The notes below the pieces were generated by a model. That model made no database searches. It saw only the letters and a list, made by a program, of their open reading frames with translations, and was not told the origin of the DNA. A stretch of DNA of 64,000 bases, taken from positions 49,519 to 113,518 of the forward strand of contig CADCHF010000007.1 in assembly GCA_902801175.1 (NCBI GenBank). The letters run 5' to 3'. Of this stretch, positions 37,573 to 50,915 are shown in pieces (positions within the stretch are counted from its first letter, which is position 1; the number at the start of each line of letters is the position of its first letter). Position numbers and translations under genes: made by a program. This DNA is from an uncultured Coriobacteriaceae bacterium. GTDB lineage: Bacteria; Actinomycetota; Coriobacteriia; Coriobacteriales; Atopobiaceae.

Positions 37573-37805
37573 TTTGTTTCCAATCCTTGCCGTGAAGGCC
37601 CGTTAGAGCTGCCGATAGGAGCCTACCCATACTATTGCCCGGCTAAGACAAAAACTGTTGCGCAACACGTGTCGTTCAAATTGGGGTCTCGCATATGCTC
37701 ACAGCACAGCTCGCCCGCTCGTCAGATTGCCTTTTTGGCAAGGGAGTGCCATTAGTATTGTTATTTCCAGAGGTTGTTAGGGCGCTTGAACGAAAGGGGA
37801 AGAGG

Positions 37806-38125
37806 ATGGTTAAGATCAGGCTGTTCTGCGCGGGTGGCATGTCAACGTCGCTTTGGTCACCAAGATGCGTGCGGCTGCCGAGGCGGCTGGCGTCGAGGCC
37901 GACATCGAGGCCCATGGCGTGGGTAGCGTGGATCGTCGCGTTGACAACACGATCGACTGCGTGCTGCTGGGGCCGCAGATTGGCTACCAGGCCAAGCAGG
38001 TCAAGGAGAAGCTGGCACCGCTGGGCATTCCCGTTGAGGTCATCCCCATGACCGACTACGGCATGGTCAATGGCAAGGCTGTCTTTGAGCTGGCTCAGCG
38101 CCTCATCGAGGAGAACAAGAAGTAG
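37806..38125 (+). pseudogene. PTS lactose/cellobiose-type IIB, frameshifted
   Basis: The ATG at 37806 (after GAAAGGGGAAGAGG) encodes MVKIRLFCAGGMSTSL, the phospho-cysteine loop of the lactose/cellobiose IIB family. The family sequence then continues one frame over as VTKMRAAAEAAGVEADIEAH to the stop at 38125 (LAQRLIEENKK). One missing base near 37851-37855, giving CTTTGG where CTTCTGG would restore MSTSLLVTKM, explains it; the total of 320 bases is one short of 107 codons. No IIA or IIC lies beside it. Real loss or base error. Confidence 0.8.
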
Positions 38126-38138
38126 CGTTTGGCTGAGG

Positions 38139-38211
38139 CCCGTCCCCAATGGACGGGACTCCGCATGGAACGAGCCGCCCGTCCAAAAGGAACCGTCCCC
38201 AACGGACGGGC
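38139..38211. repeat. Two small GC-rich palindromes
   Basis: CCCGTCC/GGACGGG (38139-38145, 38151-38157) and GCCCGTCC/GGACGGGC (38177-38184, 38204-38211) lie between the broken IIB gene and the phosphopantetheinyl transferase. Both share CCGTCC arms and may terminate transcription on either strand. Confidence 0.55.
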
Positions 38212-38218
38212 CTTCTGC

Positions 38219-40630
<2,412 letters not shown>

Positions 40631-40661
40631 GGCGTAAGGACCGAGCTGTTGCTCTGTGACC

Positions 40662-40701
40662 GACGGGATCGCTCATTGGTGGGCGACCCCGTCTTTCTTT
40701 T
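40662..40701 (+). terminator. Terminator after the 39161 glycosidase
   Basis: An 11-bp stem with one mismatch, GACGGGATCGC (40662-40672) / GCGACCCCGTC (40683-40693), followed by TTTCTTTT. Confidence 0.75.
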
Positions 40702-40788
40702 CGGTCTGGCATGTGCTGGTGTGCCGGGCCTGCGGGTGTGTTGGGGCTAGTTGCACCCTGCCTGGAGGCGGTGCGATGTGGGGCTTGC

Positions 40789-41802
40789 CTAGCGATTGCG
40801 CGGCGGCGCCACGGTCGAGCGCTCGACGAGCACGCCGCGCACCAGGATGTGGGGAGGCTCTTCTGTCGCCAGCGCGTTGACCGCAAGGTCAAAGGCCACC
40901 GCACCCACCCGTTCGTCGTCGAAGCGGTACGAGCTGAGCTCAAGGCGGGGTATGACGCCCACCATGGAGTCGTCCACGCCCATGACGCTCACGTCCTCGG
41001 GCACACGCTTGCCTGCCTCGCGCAAGGCCAGGATGATGCCTACGGCCATGGCGTCGTTGCCGGCATAGATGGCGGTGCACTGCTCGTCGCGCGCGAGCAT
41101 GGTGCCAAGGCGGTAGCCGCTGTCGGCGGTCCAGTCGCCAAAGAGGGGTTCGCGCAGCGTGAGCCCATGCGCGCGCATCGATTGCTCCCAGCCCTTCACG
41201 CGCCCGAGGTTGGCGGGAGCCTCACGCCTGCCGCCCGCGTAGCGAATCTCGCGATGGCCCATGCCAACGAGGTAGTTGACGATATCGACGGAGCAGGCCA
41301 CCTGATCGTTGCTGACGGTCGCGCAACGCGGGTGCGGGCGGGTGCTGATGATGACGGTGGGTATCGTCGAGGGTGGCACAAAGCTTTCGAAGTCATTGGG
41401 GTCGGAGCCAAGGCCCAGAATCTGGCCGTCAACGGGAAGCGCCGCCATGCGCCGCGATGCCCCGGCAAGCAGGGGCACGTCGTCGCAGATTTGCACGAGG
41501 GTGAGCGCATATTGGTGCTCGGCCGCCGCCGTCGCGATGCCCTCCAGCTGAAAGCGCCTGCCCGTGGCCGAGATGTCACACGGCATGGCAAGCCCCACGC
41601 TGCGGTAGCGGCCGGCGCGCAGGCTGCGCGCCGCAAAGCTGGGCCGGTAACCCAGCTGCTCCATGGCATCGAGGACGCGCTCCCTGGTGGCGGGACGCAC
41701 CGCGTTGGAGCCGTTTGCCACGCGCGACACCGTCTGCGTCGAGACGCCGGCCAGCCTTGCGACGTCACTGATTGACGCATTGCCGTTTGGTTTGCGAGCC
41801 AT
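40789..41802 (-). CDS. LacI-family regulator of the lactose operon
   Basis: A 337-residue repressor. The helix-turn-helix ISDVARLAGVSTQTVSRVAN is followed by the LGYRPSFAARSL hinge and a sugar-binding domain (IYAGNDAMAVGIILALREAG; VSVMGVDDSMVGVIPRLELS). It is divergent from the PTS/Leloir operon, and two operator-like sites with central CG lie in the shared intergenic region, so it most likely controls that operon and itself. The inducer is unknown. The start ATG at 41802 follows GGAGGGTGTCCAAAC. Confidence 0.92.
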   Translation of the reverse strand: MARKPNGNASISDVARLAGVSTQTVSRVANGSNAVRPATRERVLDAMEQLGYRPSFAARSLRAGRYRSVGLAMPCDISATGRRFQLEGIATAAAEHQYALTLVQICDDVPLLAGASRRMAALPVDGQILGLGSDPNDFESFVPPSTIPTVIISTRPHPRCATVSNDQVACSVDIVNYLVGMGHREIRYAGGRREAPANLGRVKGWEQSMRAHGLTLREPLFGDWTADSGYRLGTMLARDEQCTAIYAGNDAMAVGIILALREAGKRVPEDVSVMGVDDSMVGVIPRLELSSYRFDDERVGAVAFDLAVNALATEEPPHILVRGVLVERSTVAPPRNR

Positions 41803-41936
41803 GTTTGGACACCCTCCTTATGTCCTAGATGGTAGCGCAACCATACGGTGCGTCAGGTGTGGGAGGGGCACCCGGCCGCCGTCCGCCAGATTATCCGTGT
41901 CGTTCACGTGAGGATGATGACGAGTGGCTGACGAAA

Positions 41937-41950
41937 TGTTAACGTAAACA
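41937..41950. promoter_or_regulatory. LacI-type operator O1
   Basis: TGTTAACGTAAACA: near-palindrome with central CG, as in LacI-family operators. Located 88 bases before the IIA start. Confidence 0.75.
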
Positions 41951-41960
41951 TCATTCAGAA

Positions 41961-41974
41961 TGTTAGCGTAAACA
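41961..41974. promoter_or_regulatory. LacI-type operator O2
   Basis: TGTTAGCGTAAACA differs from O1 at one base and lies 24 bp from it centre to centre, a spacing that could let two dimers bind together. Confidence 0.75.
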
Positions 41975-42024
41975 TTTTGAATATTAGGAAAGTTACCTGC
42001 GGTTATGTTGGAAAGGGGATACTC

Positions 42025-42330
42025 ATGACCTCCGAAGAGCTCGAACTGACCATGATCGAAATCGTCGCCCTTTCGGGAGACGCCCGCACCAAGCTGCTCA
42101 ATGCCGTGAAGCAGGCGAAGGAAGGCGATGTCGCAACGGCCCGGGCGCTTGTCGAGGAGGCGCAAGGCCTGCTCAACGACGCGCACACCGCCCAGACCGA
42201 CCTGCTGACCGCCGAGGCTCGCGGCGAGGTGACCTCCCCGACGGTCCTTCTGGTCCACGCCCAGGACCATCTCATGACCACCATGCTACTGCGTGACGTG
42301 ATTGACGCGCTCATGGACATCTATCGCTAG
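42025..42330 (+). CDS. lacF: PTS lactose-type IIA component
   Basis: A 101-residue all-helical IIA of the lactose/cellobiose family. It begins MTSEELELTMIEIVALSGDA, and the phosphorylated His lies in LLVHAQDHLMTTM, a conserved family motif. It accepts phosphate from HPr and passes it to the IIB domain of the next protein. RBS GAAAGGGGATACTC. First gene of the operon downstream of the two LacI operators; the IICB gene starts 39 bases after it. The symbol reflects the lactose-family type, not measured specificity. Confidence 0.92.
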   Translation: MTSEELELTMIEIVALSGDARTKLLNAVKQAKEGDVATARALVEEAQGLLNDAHTAQTDLLTAEARGEVTSPTVLLVHAQDHLMTTMLLRDVIDALMDIYR

Positions 42331-42369
42331 CCAAATCCGACGCATGGCGTACCCCGTAAGGAGGGGATT

Positions 42370-44121
42370 ATGGACAAGCTCATCGCCATCATCCAGCAGG
42401 GCAAACCGTTCTTCGACCAGCTTGCCCGCAACCGATACCTCAAGGCCGTCAAGGACGGCTTCATCTCGTGCATGCCCATCGTCATCTTCTCGTCCATCTT
42501 CCTGCTGGTGGCCTATGTGCCCAACATCTGGGGCTTTGTCTGGCCGGCACACATCGAGGCCATCATCACCAAGCCGTACAACTATTCCATGGGCATCCTG
42601 TCGCTGGTCGTGGCGGCCACCACGGCCAAGCACTTCACCGACAGCCTCAACCGCGACATGCCCCGCAACAACCAGATCAACTTCCTCTCCACCATGGTTT
42701 GCGCCACGGTGGGACTGCTCATCCTGGCCTCAGACCCCATCGACGGCGGCTTTGCCGCCGACTGCCTGGGCAGCAAGGGCCTGCTCACGGCCTTCATGGC
42801 GGCCTTCGTGGTGGGTGGCATCTACCGGTTCTGCGTCTCGCGCAACATCACCATCCACATGCCCGAGCAGGTGCCGCCCAACATCTCGCAGACCTTCAAG
42901 GACATCATCCCGTTCTCGGTCTCGGTCATCCTCTTTTGGCTGGTCGACACGGGCGTGCGCGCCCTGACGGGGGCCTGCGTGGCCGAGGGCGTCATCCACG
43001 TCTTCCAGCCGCTCTTCTCGGCGGCCGACAGCTACCTCGGCATAGCCATCATCTACGGCGCGATGTCGCTCTTCTGGTTTGTGGGCGTGCACGGGCCCTC
43101 CATCGTGGAGCCCGCCGTCGAGGTCGCGCTGCTCGCGGGCATGACCGAGAACCTGGCCGCCTACCAGGCGGGGATGCATGCCACCCACGCCCTGAGCCTC
43201 GACCTGCAGTTCTTTGTGGTGACCATGGGTGGCACAGGCGCCACGCTGGTGCCGTGCCTGATGTTTGCCTTCCTAGCCAAGTCCAAGGAGCTGCGCGCGG
43301 TGGGCCGTGCCTCGGCCATTCCCGTGACCTTTGGCGTCAACGAGCCCTTCCTCTTTGGCGCGCCCATGGTGCTCAACCCCGTCTTTCTGGTGCCATTTGT
43401 GCTGGCGCCGGTGGCCAATGCCTGGGTCTTCAAGCTCTTCATTGACGTGCTGGGTATGAACGGTTTCCTCTACACCCTGCCGTGGACCACACCTGCGCCC
43501 CTGGGCATTGTGCTGGGTTGCGGCCTCAGCCCGCTCTCGTTTGTCTTTGTGGCCGTGGCGCTGGTGATGGACTTTGTGATCTACTATCCCTTCTTCAAGA
43601 CCTACGACATGGAGAAGTGCGAGGAGGAGGCCCAGATCGAGGCGGAGGAGCTCGAAGCCCGCGCCGCCGACAAGGCCGCCCGCATGAGTGACGCCTTCCA
43701 GGGCAGGACAAAGGCGTCGGAGCTGGCCGACGGCTCCGCCGCGGCACCGGCGGCATCCGAGTCCGGTGCCGGCAAGGCATCCGCGCCTGGTGCGGATGCG
43801 CTCTCGGGCAAGCGGGTGCTCGTGCTCTGCGCGGGCGGCGGCACGTCGGGCCTTTTGGCCAACGCGCTGGCCAAGGCCGCCCTGGAGCAGGGGATCGACC
43901 TCGAGAGTGCCGCCGGCGCCTATGGCGCGCATCTCGACATCATGCCCGACTTCGACCTTGTGGTGCTGGCGCCCCAGGTGGCCTCGTACTACGAGGACCT
44001 CAAGCTTGATGCGGACCGCATGGGTGTGCGGGCGGCCGCCTGTGAGGGACGCCAGTACATCGCCCTCACGCGCAACGGCGAGGCGGCCCTCGCGTTCGTG
44101 CGCGAGCAGCTAGCGCAGTAG
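42370..44121 (+). CDS. lacE: PTS lactose-type IICB permease
   Basis: A 583-residue fusion. Residues 1-420 form the multi-helix IIC of the lactose/cellobiose family (KPFFDQLARNRYLKAVKDGF at the start; PVTFGVNEPFLFGAPMVLNP near the sugar site). A charged linker with an Ala/Ser/Pro-rich stretch joins a C-terminal IIB with phospho-cysteine in VLVLCAGGGTSGLLANAL. It imports and phosphorylates lactose or a related beta-galactoside at C6. The fused IIC-IIB order equals classical LacE. A GC-rich hairpin follows before the glycosidase gene. Confidence 0.92.
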   Translation: MDKLIAIIQQGKPFFDQLARNRYLKAVKDGFISCMPIVIFSSIFLLVAYVPNIWGFVWPAHIEAIITKPYNYSMGILSLVVAATTAKHFTDSLNRDMPRNNQINFLSTMVCATVGLLILASDPIDGGFAADCLGSKGLLTAFMAAFVVGGIYRFCVSRNITIHMPEQVPPNISQTFKDIIPFSVSVILFWLVDTGVRALTGACVAEGVIHVFQPLFSAADSYLGIAIIYGAMSLFWFVGVHGPSIVEPAVEVALLAGMTENLAAYQAGMHATHALSLDLQFFVVTMGGTGATLVPCLMFAFLAKSKELRAVGRASAIPVTFGVNEPFLFGAPMVLNPVFLVPFVLAPVANAWVFKLFIDVLGMNGFLYTLPWTTPAPLGIVLGCGLSPLSFVFVAVALVMDFVIYYPFFKTYDMEKCEEEAQIEAEELEARAADKAARMSDAFQGRTKASELADGSAAAPAASESGAGKASAPGADALSGKRVLVLCAGGGTSGLLANALAKAALEQGIDLESAAGAYGAHLDIMPDFDLVVLAPQVASYYEDLKLDADRMGVRAAACEGRQYIALTRNGEAALAFVREQLAQ

Positions 44122-44138
44122 CCCCTCCCTTCCCCACG

Positions 44139-44174
44139 GGCGCCCCGGCCCTTGCTGCCCGTAGCCGGGGCGCC
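44139..44174 (+). other. Intercistronic hairpin between lacE and lacG
   Basis: A perfect 11-bp stem GGCGCCCCGGC (44139-44149) / GCCGGGGCGCC (44164-44174), followed by TCCTTCC. It may attenuate transcription or stabilise the upstream mRNA. Confidence 0.6.
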
Positions 44175-44220
44175 TCCTTCCGGCGATCGTTCCACCCACC
44201 CCTCACAGAGAGGAGCCCGC

Positions 44221-45639
44221 ATGTCCTGTGCACGCAAGTTTCCCGACGGCTTTGTCTTTGGCGGTGCGACCGCTGCCTACCAGTGCGAGGGCGAGACGCA
44301 CGGCCATGGCAAGGGAGAGGTCTCGTGGGACCCCTTCCTGGCCCAGAGGGGCCTCTTCTCTGCCGACCCCGCGTCAGACTTCTACCACCGCTACGATCAG
44401 GACCTCGCGCTCTGCGAGCGCTTTGGCATCAACGGCATCCGTGTCTCCATTGCCTGGAGTCGCATCTTTCCACAGGGGGTTGGCGCCGTCAATGCCGAGG
44501 GAGTCGCCTTCTATCACCAGCTCTTTGAGGCGTGCCGCGCCCACGGCGTCGAACCCTACGTCACACTCCATCACTTTGACACTCCGCTTGCCCTGTTCGA
44601 GCAAGGCGGCTTTCTCAACCGGGCGACCACCGACGCCTTTGAGGCCTATGCGCGCTTCTGCTTTGCGGAGTTTGCGGATGAGGTGCGCAACTGGTTTACG
44701 TTCAACGAGATATGGGCCGTGTCCAGCAACACCTTCATTGAGGGCAACTTCCCACCGGGTGGCATCACGGCCCGGCTCGACCAGGCGCTGCAGCTCAACC
44801 ACAACATGATGCTGGCTCATGCGCGGGCGGTGTGCGCCTTCCATGAGATGGGACATCACGGAAAGATTGGCGTGGTGCATACGCTCGAGGGAAAGTACCC
44901 CTACGACGAGCTTGACCCCGCCGACATCGAGGCGGCGCGCAGGGAGGACGTCCTCCAGAACCAGTTCCTGCTCGACGCCACGTTCCGCGGCGACTACGCG
45001 CCAGACACCCTTGCCTATGCGCAGGCCCTGGCGGCGCTGAGCGGTGGGCAGCTGGACATTCGCGACGAGGACCTTGTCTGCATGCGCGAGGCGGCGCGCC
45101 ACAACGATTGCCTGGGCATCAACTACTACCAAAGCCGATTCCTGCGCGCCTATGTAGGGCCCAACCTGCTCCACCATAACGCCACCGGCGACAAGGGCAC
45201 GGAGCGCTATGCCCTGTCGGGTGTGGGGGAGCGCGTCAACAAGGAGGGCATCCTGCGCACCGACTGGGACTGGCTCATCTATCCGGAGGGCATGTACGAC
45301 CTGCTGGTGCGCATCAGGCTACAGTATCCCAACTACCGCGAGATCCTCATCACCGAAAACGGGATGGGTGCGAAGGACGAGCTGGTGGACGGGATCGTGA
45401 GCGACTCGGCACGCATCGACTACGTGCGGGCACACCTTGCCTGGCTGCTGCGCGCACGCGAGGCGGGTGTCAACGTGACCGGGTACTTCCTCTGGTCGCT
45501 CATGGACATGTTCAGTTGGACGAATGGCTACAACAAGCGCTACGGCTTCTTTTACGTGGACTTTGCGACCCAGCGGCGCGTGCCCAAGGCGTCGGCGTAC
45601 TGGTTTGCCCAGGTGGCGCGTACCGGGGAGCTGCCATAG
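44221..45639 (+). CDS. lacG: 6-phospho-beta-galactosidase, glycoside hydrolase family 1
   Basis: A 472-residue family 1 enzyme. The acid/base is E163 in TFNEIW and the nucleophile E379 in ITENGMG. The phosphate pocket FSWTNGYNKRYG gives S432, K439 and Y441, matching Ser428, Lys435 and Tyr437 of L. lactis LacG; W433 matches Trp429, which in known 6-phospho-beta-galactosidases reads the axial galactose O4. The other family 1 genes here have Phe, Leu or Ala at that place. It should cleave lactose-6-phosphate to glucose and galactose-6-phosphate. ATG at 44221 after AGAGAGGAGCCCGC. Confidence 0.93.
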   Translation: MSCARKFPDGFVFGGATAAYQCEGETHGHGKGEVSWDPFLAQRGLFSADPASDFYHRYDQDLALCERFGINGIRVSIAWSRIFPQGVGAVNAEGVAFYHQLFEACRAHGVEPYVTLHHFDTPLALFEQGGFLNRATTDAFEAYARFCFAEFADEVRNWFTFNEIWAVSSNTFIEGNFPPGGITARLDQALQLNHNMMLAHARAVCAFHEMGHHGKIGVVHTLEGKYPYDELDPADIEAARREDVLQNQFLLDATFRGDYAPDTLAYAQALAALSGGQLDIRDEDLVCMREAARHNDCLGINYYQSRFLRAYVGPNLLHHNATGDKGTERYALSGVGERVNKEGILRTDWDWLIYPEGMYDLLVRIRLQYPNYREILITENGMGAKDELVDGIVSDSARIDYVRAHLAWLLRAREAGVNVTGYFLWSLMDMFSWTNGYNKRYGFFYVDFATQRRVPKASAYWFAQVARTGELP

Positions 45640-45683
45640 GGTCGCAGGTGCACACGTTTGCCCAGGGTGAGAGGAGAGGCCTA

Positions 45684-46880
45684 ATGATTGATGCACGAGG
45701 TGTCTTTGACCGGCTCGGTCCCATGTTGGCGGAACATGCCTTGCTGACGAGCGACCCGGTCCTTGCCGTGCGTTCCCCCGCACGGAGCGAGATTGCTGGC
45801 AACCATACCGATCACGAGGGCGGACGCGTCATAGCCGGGGCACTCGATCGTAGCATTGAGTGCCTTGCCGTGGCAAACGACGGCTTGGTGGCGCGGGTGT
45901 TCAGCGAGGGTCACAAGCCGGTCGAGATTGCGCTTGACGAACTTGACCCTCGCCCGGAGGAGCGCGTGACCTCGGCGGCGCTCGTGCGGGGAATGGCGGC
46001 ACAGCTGGTGGGTACGGGCCGGACCCCTGCGGGCTTCGACCTCGTCATGGCAAGCGACATCCCCGCCGGGGGCGGCCTCTCGTCCTCTGCCGCCTACGAG
46101 CTCGCCCTCTGTCGTGCGCTGGAGGCACTCTGGCCCGGGCGTCCCATTGATGCGGTGGAGGCCGCGCAGATGGCCCAGCGCGTGGAGCAGGACTGGTTTG
46201 GCAAGCCCTGCGGCCTCATGGACCAGCTGGCGGTGAGCATGGGAGGCTTGGCCTACATGGACTTTGCCGCCGATGTCCCCCAGACGCAGTCCCTGTCCCT
46301 TGACTTTGTCGACCACGGGTTCATGCTCTGCCTGACCGACGTGGGCTGCGACCACAGTGCCTACACCAACGAATATGCCGCCGTCCCCGCCGAGATGCGG
46401 GCCGTGGCGCAGGCCCTCGGCGGCGAGCGGCTCGCCGACGTGCGCGAGGAGTCGCTGTACTTGCGGCTGGAAGAGCTGCGCGCACATCTGGGTGACCGCA
46501 TGGTGCTGCGGGCCCTGCACTACTGGCAGGAGATGGAGCTGGTCGACGCACGGTGGGAGGCCCTGTGCGCCGGCGACCTCGGACGCTTCCTGCTGCTGAC
46601 GGAACGCTCCGGGGCCAGCTCGGCCATGTTCCTGCAAAACGTGAGCGTGGGCGGCTCGGTACGTCAGGACGCCATGGTAGCCCTTGCGCTCTCCACACGG
46701 CTGCTCCATGGCCGTGGTGCCACGCGCATCCATGGCGGAGGCTTTGGTGGGTCCATCCAGGCCTTCGTCCCGGTCGAGGAGCTTGATGCGTATCGGATGA
46801 GCATGGACCGCCTCCTTGGTGACGGTGCGTGCAAGGCCTATCGGATCTCGACGGAGGGAGCGCAGGCACAATGGCTGTAG
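45684..46880 (+). CDS. galK: Galactokinase
   Basis: A 398-residue GHMP kinase. The substrate-binding motif reads SEIAGNHTDHEGGRV, the ATP-binding motif GGGLSSSAAYELAL, and the third motif GGGFGGSIQAFV. It phosphorylates galactose to galactose-1-phosphate in the Leloir pathway. The ATG at 45684 follows GAGAGGAGAGGCCTA; a longer in-frame start at 45516 would overlap lacG and is rejected. The stop overlaps galT by 10 bases, so galK and galT are translationally coupled. Confidence 0.93.
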   Translation: MIDARGVFDRLGPMLAEHALLTSDPVLAVRSPARSEIAGNHTDHEGGRVIAGALDRSIECLAVANDGLVARVFSEGHKPVEIALDELDPRPEERVTSAALVRGMAAQLVGTGRTPAGFDLVMASDIPAGGGLSSSAAYELALCRALEALWPGRPIDAVEAAQMAQRVEQDWFGKPCGLMDQLAVSMGGLAYMDFAADVPQTQSLSLDFVDHGFMLCLTDVGCDHSAYTNEYAAVPAEMRAVAQALGGERLADVREESLYLRLEELRAHLGDRMVLRALHYWQEMELVDARWEALCAGDLGRFLLLTERSGASSAMFLQNVSVGGSVRQDAMVALALSTRLLHGRGATRIHGGGFGGSIQAFVPVEELDAYRMSMDRLLGDGACKAYRISTEGAQAQWL

Positions 46881-48280
46881 CACAGGATGTGGCGGCACTG
46901 GTCGCCTATGCGCAACGACATGACATCATTGGCCACGACGACGCCGTGTGGGCGTACAACCGCCTGCTCCATGCCCTCGGCGAGGCGGGCCCGCAGCCCG
47001 TATGGAAGGTGCCGACGGATGCGGGCGACAGTATTGAGGTGCTCATGGACCGTCTGGGACGGGCCAGCGTGGCGGCGGGGCTTGAGGAGGACACGCCCTC
47101 GGGTCGCGACCGGGTCGAGACCGAGCTGATGGGGCTCCTCATGGAGCGTCCCTCGCGCATCAACAGCCACTTTCACGTGCTTGCCCAAGCCAATGGGTCC
47201 CAAGCTGCCACCGACTGGTTCTATCGGCTGTGCTGCGATGTGCGCTATGTACGCGAGGCGGCCATCGCGCGCAACGTGAGTTGGCAGGCTCCCACCGACT
47301 GGGGCGAGCTCGAGATTACCATCAACCTCTCCAAGCCGGAGAAGGACCCCGTGGCCATTGCCGCCGCGGGTGCCGCCTCCACTGGCTCCCAGTATCCGGC
47401 GTGTCAGCTGTGCGTGGAGAACGAGGGGTACTACGGTCGTGGTGCCGGCGCGGCCTTTGGCGCTCATCCGGCTCGTCAGAACCTCCGCGTGGTGCCCATC
47501 GACCTGGGTGGCGAGCCCTGGGGGTTTCAGTACAGCCCCTACGCGTACTTTGAGGAGCACTGCATAGCCATGAGCGTGGTGCATAGGCCCATGGTGGTGA
47601 ATCGCGCCAACATGGGGCGGTTGCTCGACTTTGTGGACCTCTTTCCCCACTACTTTGTGGGGTCGAACGCCGATCTGCCCATTGTGGGCGGTTCGATCCT
47701 CAGCCACGACCACTTCCAGGCCGGGCGGCACGAGTTTGCCATGATGCGTGCCGATGCGGCGCGGGAGATGACCCTTGCGGGCTTTGCCGACGTTGCCTGT
47801 GCGGTGCTGCGCTGGCCGCTCACGGTGCTCCGCCTGCAGGGACCCGACCGCACGCGGCTGCTTGATGCCGCTTGTCACGTGTTTGACATTTGGAGGGAGT
47901 GGTCTGACGAGGCGGTGGGCATCGTTGCCCGCGAGGAGGACGGCACACCGCACAACACCGTGACGCCCATTGCCCGCAGGGTGGAGGAGGGCTACGAGCT
48001 GTACCTTGCCCTGCGCTGCAACGTGACCACGGCTGCGCATCCGCTGGGGGTCTTTCATCCCCATGAGGACAAGTGGCAGGTGAAGAAAGAGAACATCGGT
48101 CTCATAGAGGTGATGGGCATGGCCATCCTGCCGCCACGCCTGCTCGATGCCCTGGAGGGCGGCACCCTTACGCGCGAGGAGATTGGGCGGGTCTTTGCGG
48201 GCGTGCTCTGTGATGCAGGCGTCTTCAAGTGGGATGAGGCGGGGCGCGCGGCACTCGGGCGCTTTCTGGCCTGCCTGTAG
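46871..48280 (+). CDS. galT: Galactose-1-phosphate uridylyltransferase, type 2
   Basis: A 469-residue GalT of the Firmicutes type, longer than the E. coli form. Landmarks are RINSHFHVLAQANGSQAATD, SQYPACQLCVENEGYYG, and GGSILSHDHFQAGRHEFAM, which holds the catalytic-site His region. It exchanges UMP between UDP-glucose and galactose-1-phosphate. Start ATG at 46871 lies inside the galK end with GGAGGGAGCGCAGGCACA upstream. The HAD gene follows after 55 bases. Confidence 0.93.
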   Translation: MAVAQDVAALVAYAQRHDIIGHDDAVWAYNRLLHALGEAGPQPVWKVPTDAGDSIEVLMDRLGRASVAAGLEEDTPSGRDRVETELMGLLMERPSRINSHFHVLAQANGSQAATDWFYRLCCDVRYVREAAIARNVSWQAPTDWGELEITINLSKPEKDPVAIAAAGAASTGSQYPACQLCVENEGYYGRGAGAAFGAHPARQNLRVVPIDLGGEPWGFQYSPYAYFEEHCIAMSVVHRPMVVNRANMGRLLDFVDLFPHYFVGSNADLPIVGGSILSHDHFQAGRHEFAMMRADAAREMTLAGFADVACAVLRWPLTVLRLQGPDRTRLLDAACHVFDIWREWSDEAVGIVAREEDGTPHNTVTPIARRVEEGYELYLALRCNVTTAAHPLGVFHPHEDKWQVKKENIGLIEVMGMAILPPRLLDALEGGTLTREEIGRVFAGVLCDAGVFKWDEAGRAALGRFLACL

Positions 48281-48335
48281 CGCGGAGCGTCTTGGGGGTA
48301 TACGGTTGCCCCGTCCATCATGAGAGGAGTGGCAG

Positions 48336-49196
48336 ATGATACGCCTTGTCCTGACCGACCTCGACAACACGCTCATCCCGACGGGCGCTCCCCATGCCAG
48401 CGAGCACGCCCTTGCGGGTATCCATGCGATGCTCGATGCCGGACTGTGGTTTGGTCCCGTGTCGGGGCGGGTGCCTGCGGCAATGCGCTGGATGTTTGAC
48501 GGCGATGAGGCCTGCTACCAGACCGGTGCGTTCGTCAACGGCCAGTTGATCTATGCCGACGGCGAGCTGCTGCACGAGGAGACCCTTGATGTCAGGGAGC
48601 TGGCGCGGGTCGGCACCTGGATTGCGGCGTATGAGGGTTGCGCGCTGGTGGTGTACGACCTCGACGACGTCTCCGACTCATCCGATGGGGCCGCCTATCT
48701 CATGGGCATCACCGCCAACGAGCTGGCACGCCATGCCGAGTGCTTTGGGCCGGCCCCGCGGACCATCAACCGCCTTGAGCAGCCCCGTTACCTCAAGGCA
48801 AACGTGCGCTGCGACCTGCCTTGGGATCAGATGGTGCATCTGCGTGACGAGCTGCGCCTGGCATTTCCGGCATTTGACTTTGTGTTCCCCATGCTGCATG
48901 GGCCCTTTATTGACATCCTTCCCGCTGGCTGGAGCAAGGGTCGTGCGGTGGAGGTGCTGGCCGAGTGTCTGGGGCTCTCGCGCGACGAGATTATGGCCTT
49001 TGGCGATTCCGAGAACGACATTGCGATGTTTGAGGCGGTCGGGCATCCGGTGGCGGTGAGCAACGCAAGCGCTGACGCGGCTGCTGCGGCGCGCTGCCAT
49101 ATTGGCGCAGCCGCTGACGACGCGGTGGCCGACGCCCTCTTTGCCGTGGCGGACGCCGCGGCGACGGGAGATCTTCCTGGCTTTTTGTACTCATGA
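48336..49196 (+). CDS. HAD-superfamily phosphatase in the lactose/Leloir operon, candidate galactose-6-phosphatase
   Basis: A 286-residue Cof-type HAD enzyme. Motif I is TDLDNT with D8 and D10, motif II the Ser in GPVSGRVP, motif III the Lys in WSKGRAVEVLA, and motif IV GDSENDIAM. The residues needed for phosphoryl transfer are all visible. It lies between galT and galE on one transcript (gaps of 55 and 25 bases) with RBS GAGAGGAGTGGCAG. Inferred role: removing phosphate from galactose-6-phosphate, the LacG product, to give GalK its substrate. Family and position only; a Gal1P or other sugar-phosphate phosphatase is also possible. Confidence 0.85.
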   Translation: MIRLVLTDLDNTLIPTGAPHASEHALAGIHAMLDAGLWFGPVSGRVPAAMRWMFDGDEACYQTGAFVNGQLIYADGELLHEETLDVRELARVGTWIAAYEGCALVVYDLDDVSDSSDGAAYLMGITANELARHAECFGPAPRTINRLEQPRYLKANVRCDLPWDQMVHLRDELRLAFPAFDFVFPMLHGPFIDILPAGWSKGRAVEVLAECLGLSRDEIMAFGDSENDIAMFEAVGHPVAVSNASADAAAAARCHIGAAADDAVADALFAVADAAATGDLPGFLYS

Positions 49197-49221
49197 GAAA
49201 CCTAGGACAGAAGGAGGCCAC

Positions 49222-50856
<1,635 letters not shown>

Positions 50857-50915
50857 TGGTTGGCCAACGTGCGGGACCTGTGAGCCCTGCGGGCAACAAA
50901 GTGAGGGAGCTAGAG

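Noticed and set aside
37806..38125. Programmed ribosomal frameshift in the IIB gene
   Set aside because: No slippery heptamer or downstream pseudoknot is evident, and IIB genes are not known to use frameshifting.
38139..38211. Palindromes as further copies of the 15223 element
   Set aside because: They share only a GTCCCC-like word; the GTGTGTCA ends, TATAATTTGACA segment and core are missing.
44221..45639. Calling this enzyme a 6-phospho-beta-glucosidase
   Set aside because: Trp433 after the phosphate-binding Ser, the lactose-type IIA/IICB and galKTE neighbours favour 6-phospho-beta-galactosidase.
46838..48376. 512-codon open frame on the minus strand
   Set aside because: Antisense shadow of galT, which has its conserved catalytic motif and operon spacing on the plus strand.
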